Assembly (NCBI GenBank): GCA_023653785.1
Contig: JAMKCH010011908.1
Location: 20,444 to 84,443 of the forward strand
Direction: 5' to 3'
Length of the DNA: 64,000 bases
Origin: Ophioderma brevispina
Taxonomy: Eukaryota; Echinodermata; Ophiuroidea; Amphilepidida; Ophiodermatidae
This document shows, piece after piece, positions 45,701-57,770 of this stretch. Position numbers and translations under genes: made by a program. A model generated the notes under the pieces. It worked only from the letters and a program-made list of their open reading frames with translations, was not told the origin of the DNA and searched no databases. Numbering within the stretch: the stretch's first letter is position 1; each line of letters opens with the position of its first letter.

Positions 45701-46690
45701 CGATGTATTTTTCATTTTCTTGTCTTCTGAGACTAACCTTTTTTTTCTTGGCCAAAGATATGCAAGTATAAATTAACCCTGTAATCACTGTTATATGTAT
45801 TTTACCAGAGTTGAAAAAAAAGTATCTCACTTATTGTGTTGAATTCATGTTCCCACTCTCGCCCTCTCATAGTCTCAATTAATACTAAAATGTATTTAAA
45901 AAATAGAGGAATCAAATATACACATGTAAACAAACAACATTTCAGGAGCTTTTTTTTAGACACACTGTATAGACCAGAAGGCATCGGTCAAATGATCTTA
46001 GCCAGCAAGAAAGCACTTCAACCACAGACGGGGAGCGAGAAAGAAAAAAGTCACCAAATTGAATATAATAAATCATACGTTACATTCGGTGCAGAAAATG
46101 AGAGTGATGAAATGAGAAGAACAAATTACGGATTAATGTCAATTGGAATCCGCTGGATTGAAAAAGGTGGGTTTTCAAAAGCCTCGGGCAATCACAGATT
46201 TATTTTTTCCCCTTTTTGATAAAGCGTTATTGCACCAGAGAGCACTTCCATGTGTAACACGAGGTTTGATATAGAACTGCAGGACTTGGTAAGTGGATTT
46301 GTGAAATGTTATTTGAAACAAAGCTATTATGTTTATTAAGGTAGCATTTTGTTTAAAATATATTTATGTTTCTCATCATGGTGTTTTTTATGCCCAAATT
46401 TATCAAAGGTCTAAATCAGGGAATTTATCATGGGAAGCCACCGGGTGTGTTATCCCAAATTGAACCAAGGGAAATCAAGATTGAACCAAAGCAAGAGCTA
46501 CTGCTTCAGCTGAAATGAGTGAAAGTGAAGAATTTAGTGCTCTTTGTGACTGGGATTTAGGATTACAGAAGAATTAGGATAACAATTAGGGTGAGAGTAA
46601 GAGTAAGGATTGGAATTAAGAGACTGAGATTTCCAGAGAGAAGTGCCCTCATTTTTTTTAGCCCAGTTTTTTTTGTATATTTGGAATGCT
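45700..46690. other. Non-coding DNA with one 127-codon frame
   Basis: The frame at 45,836-46,219 (plus) reads without low complexity (for example YRPEGIGQMILASKKALQP) but is not recognised. A GTAAGTGG donor-like site lies at 46,289, beyond its stop. A degenerate TTAGGG-like tract is at 46,555-46,640. I do not call a gene. Confidence 0.35.
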
Positions 46691-46980
46691 TACCACTGTA
46701 TTATATTACACCTGAAAGTGGAATAAGCCGAATATGCCGTCTTTATGTAATAAGATGATGATTTAGTAATTTCTGTTGTGCACGACAGAAATTCAAAGCA
46801 TGGTTTCCTATAGGAACGATTAGGATAGCAGGCAGTTCAAAACAAGGTGTGCGGTTTTCTTTTGTGCTTGTTTGCTCAATAAACCTTTGAAAATGTTCTC
46901 GGTAGGTGGTCTACAACCGATCAAGTGCAATTTGAGAGAATTTGTATCCTCCAAAAAATCTTCTCCTGTCACTTTAAGGA
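46690..46980 (-). repeat. Three-copy interspersed repeat, copy 2 (inverted)
   Basis: On the minus strand it starts CTTAAAGTGACAGGAGAAG and follows the order of 28,456-28,745 closely (GAGGATACAAATTCTCTCAA, CTAAATCATCATCTTATTAC and CATAAAGACGGCATATTCGG). Confidence 0.85.
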
Positions 46981-47165
46981 TTAGAGTAGAGTTAGGTAAC
47001 AATTGTGGTTTAGAGTAAGGGTAAGGATATTATTAATTGGAATGAAGGATTCAAGTAGAATTAGGAACTAGAATTAGTGTGTTCAGAGTTTGGTTAAGGA
47101 TAAGGATTGGAATTAAGGATTAGTGAAGAATTGGACTATATATTTTGTGATTCTAGCACCTTTTG
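46981..47165 (+). repeat. Degenerate TTAGGA/TTAGGG-like tract
   Basis: Irregular units (aaggattag, agttaggta, gtaagggtaagg, aattaggaact, aaggattggaattaagg) resemble decayed telomere-type repeat. Confidence 0.5.
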
Positions 47166-47169
47166 TTAT

Positions 47170-47565
47170 TTTGTTGTCTGCAAGAATTGCAGAGGACATA
47201 GGGATTACTCTGGTCGTATGTGTGTGTGTGTGTGTGTGTGTGTCTGTGGTCAAAATGTTAACCCTTAATATATTGCATGCCGTATGAGTTCCGTAAGGGC
47301 TACGATGATGTAACTTGGTGGAAAGGAGAGGGTGGGATGACATGTTGGTGACCTCATGTGACCTTTGGCCAGTCAAAATGTTAACCCTTAATATATTGCA
47401 TGCCGTATGAGTTCCGTAAGGGCTACGATGATGTAACTTGGTGGAAAGGAGAGGGTTGGGTGACATTTTGGTGACGTCATGTGACCTTGGTGACCTCATG
47501 TGACCTTTGGCCCCATTCACAAACCGCGATGGCAGACAACACTCGCGGTCCGGTCCGCGAACCGT
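47170..47565 (+). repeat. Interspersed repeat with GTGACCTCAT array, copy 2, internally duplicated
   Basis: A (TG)n run at 47,218-47,243 is followed by two tandem copies with a 123-bp period (GTCAAAATG at 47,249 and 47,372), each with GGGCTACGATGATGTAACTT and the GTGACCTCATGTGACCT motif. The end CCCCATTCACAAACCGCGAT matches copy 1. Confidence 0.9.
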
Positions 47566-48130
47566 GATGTCTTTTTTGTTTTTGGTTTGCTCTATAGCCG
47601 TGCGGAAGCCTATTCTCAAAACTTCTGTTCATTCCAATCTCATGTTTTGATGTTGAAAGCAAAATGTTTGTATCGCAGTGCCTCAGAGGCTACTGTACTG
47701 TAATTTCTGTCTATGTGTGGGTAGAAAAAAATAGAACTTACTAATTGCTTGGAGGGACAACTTTATCTGCACATTGGATTAGATGCACATAAAATACTAA
47801 GACTAACTGTTAGATGATACAAACAACTCAACATTTTAGGTAAGTGGGGAGGGGGTGGTGGTTGAGACTGAGGATCACAACATGGCCCTTTAAAAGTAGT
47901 TGCTGGTATTTTTTTTATTTCTGTCTTAAGAATGTTGAATAATCCCCAAACAAGGAATGTACTCAGATTTTGCCTGTTTTAAAGCTTTTGATAGGACTGG
48001 TGGGGGGATATGCTTCTTATTGAAATGACACAAATAAAATTGACATTGACATTTTTAATATTACGTAGTGTGTGGTGATGGATAACTTTGTGTATATTGT
48101 TTAGTGTAGTATGATTTAACCACTGTCACA
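47565..48130. other. No recognised feature
   Basis: Unique DNA. A sequence ACATTTTAGGTAAGTGGG at 47,823-47,840 looks like both acceptor and donor with no exon between, so it is not called. Confidence 0.4.
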
Positions 48131-48205
48131 AGAGCTGGGTGAGTACTGAAGTATTAAAGTCTTAGGCACAATGGAAAGTCACAGGTCCAAATCCAGCTGA
48201 GCATG
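48130..48205 (+). repeat. tRNA-like fragment (possible SINE head)
   Basis: An A-box-like GCTGGGTGAGTACTGAAG is followed about 50 bases later by a B-box-like AGGTCCAAATCC (48,183-48,194). The spacing suits a tRNA-derived SINE. No body family is recognised. Confidence 0.35.
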
Positions 48206-50160
48206 AACAAACTTCTTCGTAACAATTACAAATGAAGAGCGCCGCTCATTAAACTCATTACTGAATGGTGACGTCATATTTGTGATACAGCTTGGGGAGA
48301 TTTCGAAAATTCTGCAATGCCTGTTCATGATGTTCGAGGGACTTCTTAGACCTCAGGTGGTCAAAATTATAAGCGCAATGATAATGGGAAAATCCAGGAT
48401 GGTCTCGGCTATTGGAAGCTGAAAACAGAATTCAAATCAGACTTTCCGTTGGTGAATTTTGGTGTTGTTTTTGTGTTAGTAAAGTTGCGCCATGAGTCAA
48501 TCCCAGAAATTGGGGGTTGAAAAAGTACTCCTAAATAATCGTATATTATGCGCGATATAATGTGACTAGTGAGATGTACTATTTGTGTCCATGTCACCTG
48601 GTCAATTTTGAACACACTGCCTCATCTATGCAGGGTGACATGAACGTTTACTATGCTGACATTGCAAATATGCATGGCTATTTTCCGGCAGTGGAACCAA
48701 GTTTGAATTGGGAAATGCAATGGGTGTATTGATTGCTGTCATAATTATATGCACGGAACCGTGTTTTGCTAAGAAGGGTCAATTGCGGCGTGGTCAAGCA
48801 TGGTTTGCATGACACGTACAATGTACACACTGATTTACTGCATTCAGTTGTGTGTATACTGCAATGCGGTTCATTTAAACTTAGGTCAGTCAGCCGTGGC
48901 TTGATCAAGCGCTCGCTATAGATAGCCGAGAGTCTTATGGTTATTTGCATATATAGGAATGTACTACACATGCGCGATTGCCGTCGGTGACTAGCGTCGG
49001 TGACTAGAATCTTCTATACAGCCTTCAATAGAGTGGGTTTGTTTGTGCTGAGTGCATATGGGCTTCTCTGGGAAAAGATAAAATGGTAATTACATTTTAC
49101 CCTTCACACCTACTTGTATCATGTGCTTTATTCTGTTTACGGAATAAAACATAATCCAGAACAGATGCAAAAAGTGCTTGAAAAATATTGTCACCAAAAG
49201 TATTAGGGATTTTAGAATTTGGCCCCTGGCTGCCCCCTTCCAGTGCTTTCCAGATTTCCTTTGTTGATAATGATGTAATGCTAGTCAAAAGTGAGAATTT
49301 CCCTCACAAACAATAAGAAACAACACATAATTACTATGCAATAGAACACAAATTAACTGTAACCAAATAATATTTTTACCAAATTTGATGGTACACATCA
49401 ATGGGCACATAGTTTAAAGATGATAAGTCTGTAAAAGGTGCTTATCAGGGGGAGGGGAGCTAAATGCGTCATCAAGTAGAGTAGATTTTAAGTGTATGAT
49501 TATTCTATACTAACTTTGTGCTGGGTGAGAACACCCTATATTCATTAATCATGAATAATTGAGTTGAATGTGGCAATGGGATGGATGAGTCTTTAGTTCT
49601 TGAAACCCACCTTTAACAGGCTATGTGCGCTGCTATTTATGACTTTCCTGTCTGGCCTTAGGCATGACTAGCCAATCATGCTACTGATTGTTGACATTTA
49701 CACTTGATCAATAGTCATTTTTGTACTTCTGTTTTGTTTGTGGCTGTTCCATTAAACGCATGCCCTCCAGTTACGGTCGCCGTATGTATCCGTTACTTCG
49801 GAGCAGTCTGCATTTTAACAAGACAAACTAAATGGGGGCATATGCGGTGGCAGAAAGTTCATATTTGACACGCCGGTTTTCACGGTGTGCCGCAAGCCCC
49901 GCGAAGTGTTTTGATACCCTTCTCAATGTTGTACTGCTTTCCGCTCGAAATTTAACCTATTTAAAAGCCATGCACATTACCGTAAGTGACAGTATCTGCG
50001 AGTCACATGTTGGAAGAACATTCTTCATTACATGAAACTGTGTTAGTGTGTAGGAACGATTTTATAGAATAATGAAGTCTAATTGCTTTTATGCCTTCAA
50101 GCTAAATCACACCATGAGTGGCCGAGGCTGGGGGTTTTGATCATTCTCCTGGTCTTGCAT
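48205..50160. other. Long non-coding stretch
   Basis: No repeat partner in the window and no convincing exon. Short open frames (for example 48,678-48,971 on the minus strand, 49,832-50,035 on the plus strand) have no motifs. Confidence 0.4.
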
Positions 50161-50161
50161 G

Positions 50162-50465
50162 TTAAAGGGACGGGAGGGGATTTTTTGAGGATACAAATTT
50201 ATCTCAATTTGCACTTAATCGCTTGTATAACAGGTTTACCATAACATTTGTAGCTGTTATTGGATAAATAAGTAAGCAAAAAACCCCCAAACTATGTTTT
50301 GACCTTGGTCTACTATCATAGGCTAGTCCGCTCCATAGAAAGGATCTTTGTTTGCTGGTCCGTGCATGACAGAAAATTCTAAATTGTTCTCCTATGAAAA
50401 CTCATTACCATAAAGAGAGCGTATTTGGCTTATTAACCTTGAGGTGTGATTTAAGACCCCAATTG
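50162..50465 (+). repeat. Three-copy interspersed repeat, copy 3
   Basis: It starts TTAAAGGGACGGGAGGGGAT and contains GAGGATACAAATTTATCTCA, CCATAGAAAGGATC, CATAAAGAGAGCGTATTTGG and GAGGTGTGATTTAAG. It is the most diverged of the three copies. Confidence 0.8.
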
Positions 50466-51140
50466 GTAAGGCATCCATGGCAGCGGTTCTTCTGGAAATG
50501 GTCTTGTGCTCTTAAACATTTTGGGGTGATGAAACTGTTTGGGTAGTTAAAGGCTTAAAATGGGGAGTGGAGCAACTAAACCACTGTTTTACAGGTAAGA
50601 ATGGCACCCTAACCCATGTCCCTGGGTTTTCGTGGGGTAGTGAATTAAGCTGGGTTGAATAGAAAGCTCTGTAATTATAATAACACAGCCCTTAGCATAT
50701 TTAAGGGGTCATCTTGATGGTGTGAATCAAAATAAGAAAATAATTATGAAAGGGAAAACAAGAAATTTTAAATCATTTTAGAATGAATTAATATCTAAAA
50801 ACCACTGTTATTTTATATGCAAATCTGTCAGGCCAACCGGTCCACCTGAACCCAACTGAGGGGGCATCATGTATTCCTATACAGTGTAGTCACACCCTCT
50901 CAATGTGACCTACATCTTCAGGCAACTTCTTAATCCATGGGGAAGGGAGCAGATTTTGCTTACCCTACTAATACCAGGACCTTTTACAATTTTTCCACCT
51001 TGCTTCAATTGCCAGTAGACCCCAATTTTTAAAAAATCACCTGCATAAATCTGAAGGGAAGTCATCATGGGTGGAAGGCTGTGTACAAGAAATAGCAGTA
51101 ATACTTAAGGTATCTTGCACATCATCATACCGGTACTTAC
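50465..51140. other. No recognised feature
   Basis: Unique AT-rich DNA without gene signals. Confidence 0.4.
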
Positions 51141-51490
51141 GAGGGGCATTTCCGTGATCCACACCTCGTCCCCCCAACTTACCTAAAAAAAGTTGAGATT
51201 TTTCCCATATCAATCTGAACGTTAACATTAGCAATCCATTTGTGCCAACTCTTACGTGCAAAGGTTGTATCTGTAAAAAAGTAAAAAACACCAAAATTTT
51301 TGTATTTTCTGTCCTTAAATGGGCAGAAATTATAGCACAGTGGCCTATTAGACCGTAGGAAGCCGAGCAATTGCTCATAACACAAAAACAGGATCAGCTA
51401 AAAAAAAGTTTTTTTGTAATAAGCTTTTTCAGGATATCTAGTGAAAAATGGAAAAATACAGAGGGCTGGATTCACAAAATGTACCTTTAA
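51141..51490. mobile_element. Second copy of the 346-bp TTAA element
   Basis: It shares with 969-1,314 the segments CCTCGTCCCC, CAACTTACCTAAAAAAA, GTGCCAACTCTTACGTGCAA, TTTGTATTTTCTGTCC and ACAGTGGCCTAT in order, and the inverted ends (AGGGGCATTTCCGTGA and, inward from the right, TTAAAGGTACATTTTGTGAA). Confidence 0.82.
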
Positions 51491-52050
51491 AGCTTTAATA
51501 CAATGCTCAATTCCAGTTTTTGAGATATCCGGTTTTTTCATGTTTGATGCATTAAAACATTTATGTATAGTATGGCAGTTCCATAGGATACTGTGCATAA
51601 CAAAATTTCTGGATGCTGGAATTTTAAAACAAGAGTTGATTTTTTCTATATGAAGAACTATTTGTTTTTAAAATTGAGGGTGCCCTACTCGGAAATCTTT
51701 GAGTCGACCTTTCAAAAGGCACAGATTTGGTTTTGCGACTCAATCGCCCTCAAATCACCAAAAAGATAAACAGTAATAGCATTTTGCAGGCCCATAAAAC
51801 CAGGATTTTTTGAAAGGGGAAAGGGTGAATATTTTTTAAAAAGGGGACTTTTACCAAAATTTTGTCCCCAATTTTACCTTGTTGTTTTTGATAAAATAGC
51901 ATAACAATTCCTTGGCTTGCTCCGCTGCAAATTTGCCTTTTGCCATCTTTAGGGGGTTTGAGGGCTTTTTGGAACATGTTCTCCCAAATTGCCAAAAGAC
52001 CGCAGACCATATTCCCACTGGTAACAGGCCAGGGCTTTTGATTGCCAACA
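51490..52050. other. Non-coding DNA, possible G-rich repeat relative
   Basis: At 51,780-51,960 the minus strand has features of the G-rich repeat family (gcagcggagcaagccaagg, runs of GGGG and AAATTT). The rest is unassigned. Confidence 0.35.
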
Positions 52051-52070
52051 TTTGCAACGTGAGGGCCTGA

Positions 52071-52098
52071 AGGGACAGAGGCCCTCTCCTCTGTCCCT
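52071..52098. repeat. Perfect 11-bp hairpin
   Basis: AGGGACAGAGG (52,071-52,081) and CCTCTGTCCCT (52,088-52,098) are perfect inverted partners with a six-base loop. A further CTCTGTCCCT follows at 52,101. The function is unknown. Confidence 0.7.
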
Positions 52099-52109
52099 CG
52101 CTCTGTCCC

Positions 52110-53380
52110 TGATTGGGTGCTCTCTTTTTGTGCTACAAATAAAAGACAAGAAGAGGATAATGAAAAGGTACAGGAGGACGAGAAGGAAAGATGTCACTGA
52201 CAGGGGAGTAAGGAACCAGAGAAAAACAACAAATTGCCTGTCCATCTCAATAATCTTTAAAATACATTTTCAATGTGGCGACTGGCTTCAGAAATTCTGG
52301 CTCCTGGAAATTTTTCTTCTTCTGGCACGAACAATTTGAAAAAAACTAAGTCAACATATCAAGGCCGAGTTATAAACTTGAATATACTGTATGCATGGGC
52401 CCAGTCTGCTTTATGTGTCAATTATTAGAAATGTAACTTTTTTTTAGCTTTTTCTCTATGGAAAAGTTCTGTTAAGTGCCTGTCATGAGCTTTATTATGT
52501 ATATATTGGTCCTGATAGGAGGCACCGGAGTGGTCAGTCAGTAGTCCAATGTGTTTTAAGCATCCTCTGTATCGTGGAAACAAAATAATGCATGTGACAT
52601 AAAACATAGAAACCTTTTAAGCTGGTTGCATGCTGATCAAATTTGACCTTTTCTACCAATTTTTCGTCCATAATCAAATGACAATCCCATGGTTTCGAGT
52701 CTTCTCATGTTGTCCGCTCGAATAAAAACATTTGGAAGTCCTAGCGGCATGCTTTTTAGAACGCACTGCCTGCTCCCCCAGTGTAGTCAGTCTCAGAAAA
52801 AAAGGAAATTAAAACACAAACAAAAGCAACAACAAACACCTGTACAAACATTTGATTGATTAAAAGTTGTGTCCCCGCACACAAGATAATCCTTCAAGGG
52901 ATTCAGCCTTCTGAAGAAATAGGGGTAGGCCGTTGGGAATTGCTGACTGGATGTACTTGAAGTGGTTTTCAGGTTTCTTGCTTTCAGTTGATGCCTCGCC
53001 TTAGGCGCTCAGATCAGGTCTCATGACCTTGCTTGTAAATCCCAAGGTCCAACTTGACTGCCCACAGAAGACATTTCTCCCATTATCTGTAGGCTTATGG
53101 CGCATCCCACAGGGACTTGCAGATTTTTTAAAGGGAGTTAATTCGTCTATCTTTGTGGCCAATGTCAGCGTTACTTATTAGATAACTGCTGTTATGCCTA
53201 GATAGCCTTGAATATAAAAAAATACTTAGACAAACTTCCCCCAGTGGTTTTACAGAAGCCGGCTAGGGGCCGACTAGGTAACCGAACCTCGTCATCATAG
53301 ATTAATGTATATGTGCACTTTATTCCTGTAAGTATTTATTTAAGTATTATTCCACAAAATCTGTTACTGGCCAAGTTGCA
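52110..53380. other. No recognised feature
   Basis: Unique sequence, no repeat partner and no convincing exon. Confidence 0.4.
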
Positions 53381-53384
53381 TGGC

Positions 53385-53450
53385 CATTTGTGTATAGTGC
53401 TCATCTGTAATTAATGGTCATGGGTTTGATTCCACCTCTGACGGAAAATT
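53385..53450 (+). repeat. tRNA-like fragment (possible SINE head)
   Basis: A B-box-like GGGTTTGATTCCACC (53,421-53,435) lies downstream of GTATAGTGCTCATCTG. The A box is weak, so a tRNA gene is unlikely. Confidence 0.3.
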
Positions 53451-53685
53451 TTAATCTATTCTTTTAGCTTGGAGATTGCAGTAGGACTTCCCAGAGTCGG
53501 TTGGACTGTGATTTGCATGTTAAGTATAGGGTTACCCCCCTGTCAGCCCCCGAGCCGCTTCCAAATAACCCAGTTTGTCTTTCGCCTTAATTAAAGCTTC
53601 TGTCATCAGATTCTCAAACACAATCGTGTTGTCCACAAAAGCCTTTCCATAAGATGAATTGGACCGGGAGGCCAGAAATCTAGAA

Positions 53686-53755
53686 AAGCGCTCCTGGTCC
53701 CTTAATTTTTTAAGGGAACCGGAAGCCGTTTTGTTAGGACCCAGGAGTTATTTTA
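53686..53755. repeat. Nested inverted repeats
   Basis: GGTCCCTTAA and TTAAGGGAACC are inverted partners around a T run, and CTCCTGG faces CCAGGAG further out. The function is unknown. Confidence 0.5.
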
Positions 53756-53759
53756 ACAA

Positions 53760-55500
53760 ATTTATTAATTACAAACAATACAATGGGGAAAGTCTCAAAA
53801 AACAGTCCCGAAAAAGTCCGACAGATAAATTACGCGCATCGTAACCAGTTCCAGCCCCAAGAGAATGGATGTCAATGCTTAAAATATTAATCTAAATCCT
53901 GCTAAGACGAAGAAATACATTACATGAGTACGTGTACGAAAAGTTCCAAAGCGTGCAAAATTCGGAGCTGGATTGAAAATGACCGACCCCAACCCCAAAA
54001 AGCTTTACAATTTCACTTCCGGGTTTAAACGGCGGTTCTAGATATGAGTCACAACAGTCATTTTTCAGTTAAATTGTTTGGGAGACTAGAAAAACTCCGT
54101 ACGTGTTATTTATTTTATCTTTTCTTTCCGCCTTTTTTGATTTTTTTTGAACTAGCCATATCGGTCCATGTCTAGAGTGCGCTTATAGGCAATAGGCGCA
54201 ATCAGTGTTTAAAATTTGGTTTAAATTTATTTACTGTAGATGTCATAAGGACCATGTGCTATCGCCGTGCTATCGGGCCAAGTTTTTAATGTTTGCATTT
54301 TATCACAGCGGTAATGTTCCACTGAAATAAAACAATTTTGTGTGTAATGTATTTCAAACCAATTCGGAGGCCTATTCAAACAAAGAATTCAATAACTTTT
54401 AATTCAGGAATTGAGTGCACCAAAGGAATGGGCGCAATTTTGCTTTCATCACCATCGGCGCCCGGGTGCCGATACATTTTGTCTTACCGAGCGCCAAAAC
54501 GTGGGAACCACTGGGTAAAAATCGCCCGGCGACCCGGCAAGGAAGGCTTGAGTTGTCCAAAACTATAATTACGTCTCTAAATGTAAACTGGGTGGAAAGA
54601 TTGGAAGAAGAGTAAAGGATGAAATGGAGAACGATACCTGGATCCAGAGTTTTTGACACTCTACTTCTACTTCCAGTTCCTGAATTAGAAAGTGCTGGAG
54701 TCAACTCAATTCATTTTTTATAAATATTTGTAAAAAATATTATTCAAATGTAAATACTTGTACTATCATGCTTAGTACTTCTTCTAAACCTGAATATATT
54801 TAACATTTTTACTGTGGCATTTTAAAGTTTTAAATGTTGCCATGTTGATGGTCAAATTCCCACCTAGCTGATGGTACATTGTATCTCATGTTGTTATATG
54901 GGCCTCATTTTTTCTGATTAACTTTTAAAAATATTATTTTCTCAATTTTATTTGAGAAAAGGATTTCTCTACAGAAAAGTACTTTGTTTACATAAAAGAG
55001 AGAAAAGGGGATTCCCCTAATTTGTTATGCCAAATGATGCCACCTGTTTAATAGATTGCACATAAGGGAAATGGGGAATTCCCCAAGATGTCAACTTAGA
55101 AACTTGAGTCAACTTGTTTATATTGCTTAGATCGTAACATTTAAGATCAGGGAATTTCCGTGTTTTACCCCCTAAAGTTATATGGAAAGTGATTTAGTTT
55201 AGATATTTATTTTGGGGAATCTGATTTGAGGTGTTAGGTTATGTTTTGTTATGGCATGATGATGAATGTATGATTAATTGGTTAGAAGGTGAATTTAGCT
55301 GTTAGAAGTTAACTATTCTTGTGACTGGAAGGACTGAATGCCAGCATTTTGAATCATGAGCTAAACTAGAGCTCGGGAGCTATACAGTATATTACAGGCT
55401 AGTTTTTAACTCTACAAAATGGTGTTAGATTTGAGTTCTACATCTAGTGCCAGGATTTCATATTTTGGATGCCGCCGAGCTTGATAGCTAAATTGTCTGC
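53760..55500. other. Long non-coding stretch
   Basis: No gene recognised. TTAATTCAGGAATTG (54,400 region) and an inverted relative near 54,680 may bound a roughly 300-bp element, but the match is short. Confidence 0.35.
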
Positions 55501-55851
55501 TTTCGTCTTGTAAGCCAAAGAGCCTCAGTTTTCTTTTTCGGAATCAAAAAGGGTTTCCAATTTGTGGTCCTATATTAGGACATAGCGACAGACTGATGGT
55601 GTATAATTACTCCCTGGATTTTATTATTGTGAACATTAGCGTCGCGAGGGAAAGCCCCGTCGTCTGCTGGACAAAGTTACCTTCATGACTGAGAAGATAC
55701 CTTTGGAATATTACCTGAGGAATTTATAAGCGTGACTTTCATGCTGGTCATTTTGGAGTCTTCGCGTGAGGACATATTATCTTTGAACTGCAAACTGCAA
55801 CCTACTTTAGTTGGAGACCAAATGCACCTGAGTAAGATTTAGAAATTGGTA
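55500..55851 (+). other. Possible untranslated exon ending in a strong splice donor
   Basis: Less AT-rich sequence with several CpG leads to AGAAATTG|GTAAGTG, with the donor GT at 55,852. No start codon opens a long frame before it. It could be a 5' untranslated exon of a gene lying to the right, but nothing links it to the exon at 63,536. Confidence 0.18.
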
Positions 55852-55854
55852 AGT

Positions 55855-57180
55855 GTTAATTTTTTGAATTGTATAGATAATTGTACTTTTGGACCTACCA
55901 AATTCTTGAAACCACCATTACCAATCAATAAAATCTGTTATATTATCCCTAAAATTCAGATCACTTGTGGCCAAGGCTCATTTATTGTGTTGAAAGGCAT
56001 TTCTGACCTTTTGACGTCTATGAGACGTCATACCAATGTGATTGATGGCTACTGGATAACATTCGACATTTTAAACCCCTGGGCACTGCCACCTATGATA
56101 CAATCTATCTGAGTGCTCATTACAGGACCTAACATGAGGTAATCCTTCTGATTAACCAATCAAAAGTGCTCCTAATCTCGTGTAAACCATCCACAATTCT
56201 TACAGACTTACAGTGGTGTTGGCTTAAATATTTTTTGAGGTCACTGTATTTAAGCTCTACTTCAAGTTAACCAGGTCAAAGGTACTTACTTTTGGGGCAA
56301 TTACCTGTTAAGGCAGGGTCACACCCAGTGTCAGAAGCAACCACAATGGTCAATAAAGGTCAGGGTCAAAGGTCAGTTATCTTGGCCTCCTTATTTCAAT
56401 CAATTTTCCATTTTCAGGGCATGATATTACGCCCTCCAAAACAGCAAAGTTCTGCAGAGCGTCCTCTGTAGTGAAGTGGTTAAAAAACTACAAGTAAAGC
56501 TCCAACTCATATTAAAAGCCTTTTTTATGTTGGATAACTATAGAAAGGCCTATGGCTTTGCAACTGGGGCAGCCATCATGCATCGATAGTGCGACTACAC
56601 TAGAAGCTTGTATTCAGGTAGGCCGTTAGACAACTTCTGTTACCATAAAAATTGATTGAAGGCTGTACACTCAGCAGTCAAATTACTCCCAGACGGTCTT
56701 TTACTGGCAAAAGGGGGCCGTCGGGTATAACGTCTTATTTTGTTTCGGAGAAGGTTTTTGCAAATGGAAATTGATCTGTTGAGATGTTGGCTGAATGTGG
56801 CCGCCCGACAGAATAAATATGATATCAAGAACAAAAGTCCTGTATTGTATTGTATTCGCATGTTGTAAACAAGACTAAAAGAAAATGTCAGGCACCATCC
56901 ATATAGGTAAGGTTTGAATTCATGTTGAGCAGACTTTGGAACACATTGATTTTGCACATTGATTTGAGGGAAATTTGGCTGACTTTGAATTTGCCAATGA
57001 CATCCTAGGCAAATTCTTTCACCTGTGGTTTCATTTTATTGTTGTTAAATATTACGTGACATCCTTCCCCCTACAGTGCTTACACAACAGTGCAATTACC
57101 AAACAAAGTAAGCAGATACAGTGGAAAAATGATTTCGATGTACAAGGCAACACCTAAACCTCTGGCAGAGGAACACTAAG
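55855..57180. other. Non-coding DNA with AGGTCA-type motifs
   Basis: Around 56,275-56,375 half-sites recur (CAGGTCAAAGGTAC, AAAGGTCAGGGTCAAAGGTC). CTGATTAACCAATCAAAAG at 56,148 resembles the CCAAT-box repeats. No gene. Confidence 0.4.
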
Positions 57181-57770
57181 TAAGAGTGAACATGGTTGAC
57201 AACCAGCGCAACATGAAAGCATTGGTGAAGAAACCCATCAAGTTTTTGAACTTGTTTTTGGGGATGCCGTTTAAAGGGAGACCACTGTACTTGTTGTCCG
57301 ATTCTGGATTACGCCTACCCTCCAGTTGGCCCTAGTGGGCCGGTGAAAATGAACCGCTGGTACCTGGAGTGATGGTTGATGTGGTGCAGGTATCACAGAC
57401 CGAGATGGCCCCTACTCTTTTTCGAGAAGGTCTGCAACTTTGTACGTGCTCAGTAATGACTCCTCTGATACACGGACCAACAGCTTTTTACACGACCTTC
57501 TTAACCATGAGCCTTTGACGCCCATTGCATACACCTGCGCATTTATGCAATGGGTGGCGTGAGGAGAACATTATGTAAATCCCACACTGCTGCCTGGTTA
57601 ATGGCAATTTCCGATCTTAAGGAACTATTTGAGTATACCAAGAAAAAACCCATACGTAAGGGTTTTCCCAACCTGTTGTCATGCCTACCCCCCCATTTCT
57701 TGACACTTACTTGCGGGCGACCTCCATTAACAAATTATATATTATCAAAAGAAGTTTGACCAGTCAGGAA
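57180..57770 (+). pseudogene. Broken coding-like stretch, unknown
   Basis: Several frames are open in turn: one from 57,190 (reading KPIKFLNLFLGMPFKGRPLY), another at 57,550-57,759 starting MGGVRRTLCKSH. The GC level and amino-acid mix are more gene-like than the surroundings. It may be a decayed transposase or retroelement, possibly linked to the hAT-like end at 58,291, but no family motif is certain. Confidence 0.22.

Noticed and set aside
45836..46219. 127-codon frame as a gene
   Set aside because: No recognisable motif, no splice or promoter context and no repeat or homologue to support it. It remains only a possibility.
47113..47619. 168-codon minus-strand frame with HTHTHT and SPRSHDVT repeats
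   Set aside because: It is a translation of the TG run and the 123-bp tandem repeat, shared with 45,385-45,700.
47815..47845. Splice donor GTAAGTGG after TTTTAG
   Set aside because: Acceptor-like and donor-like signals abut with no exon between them.
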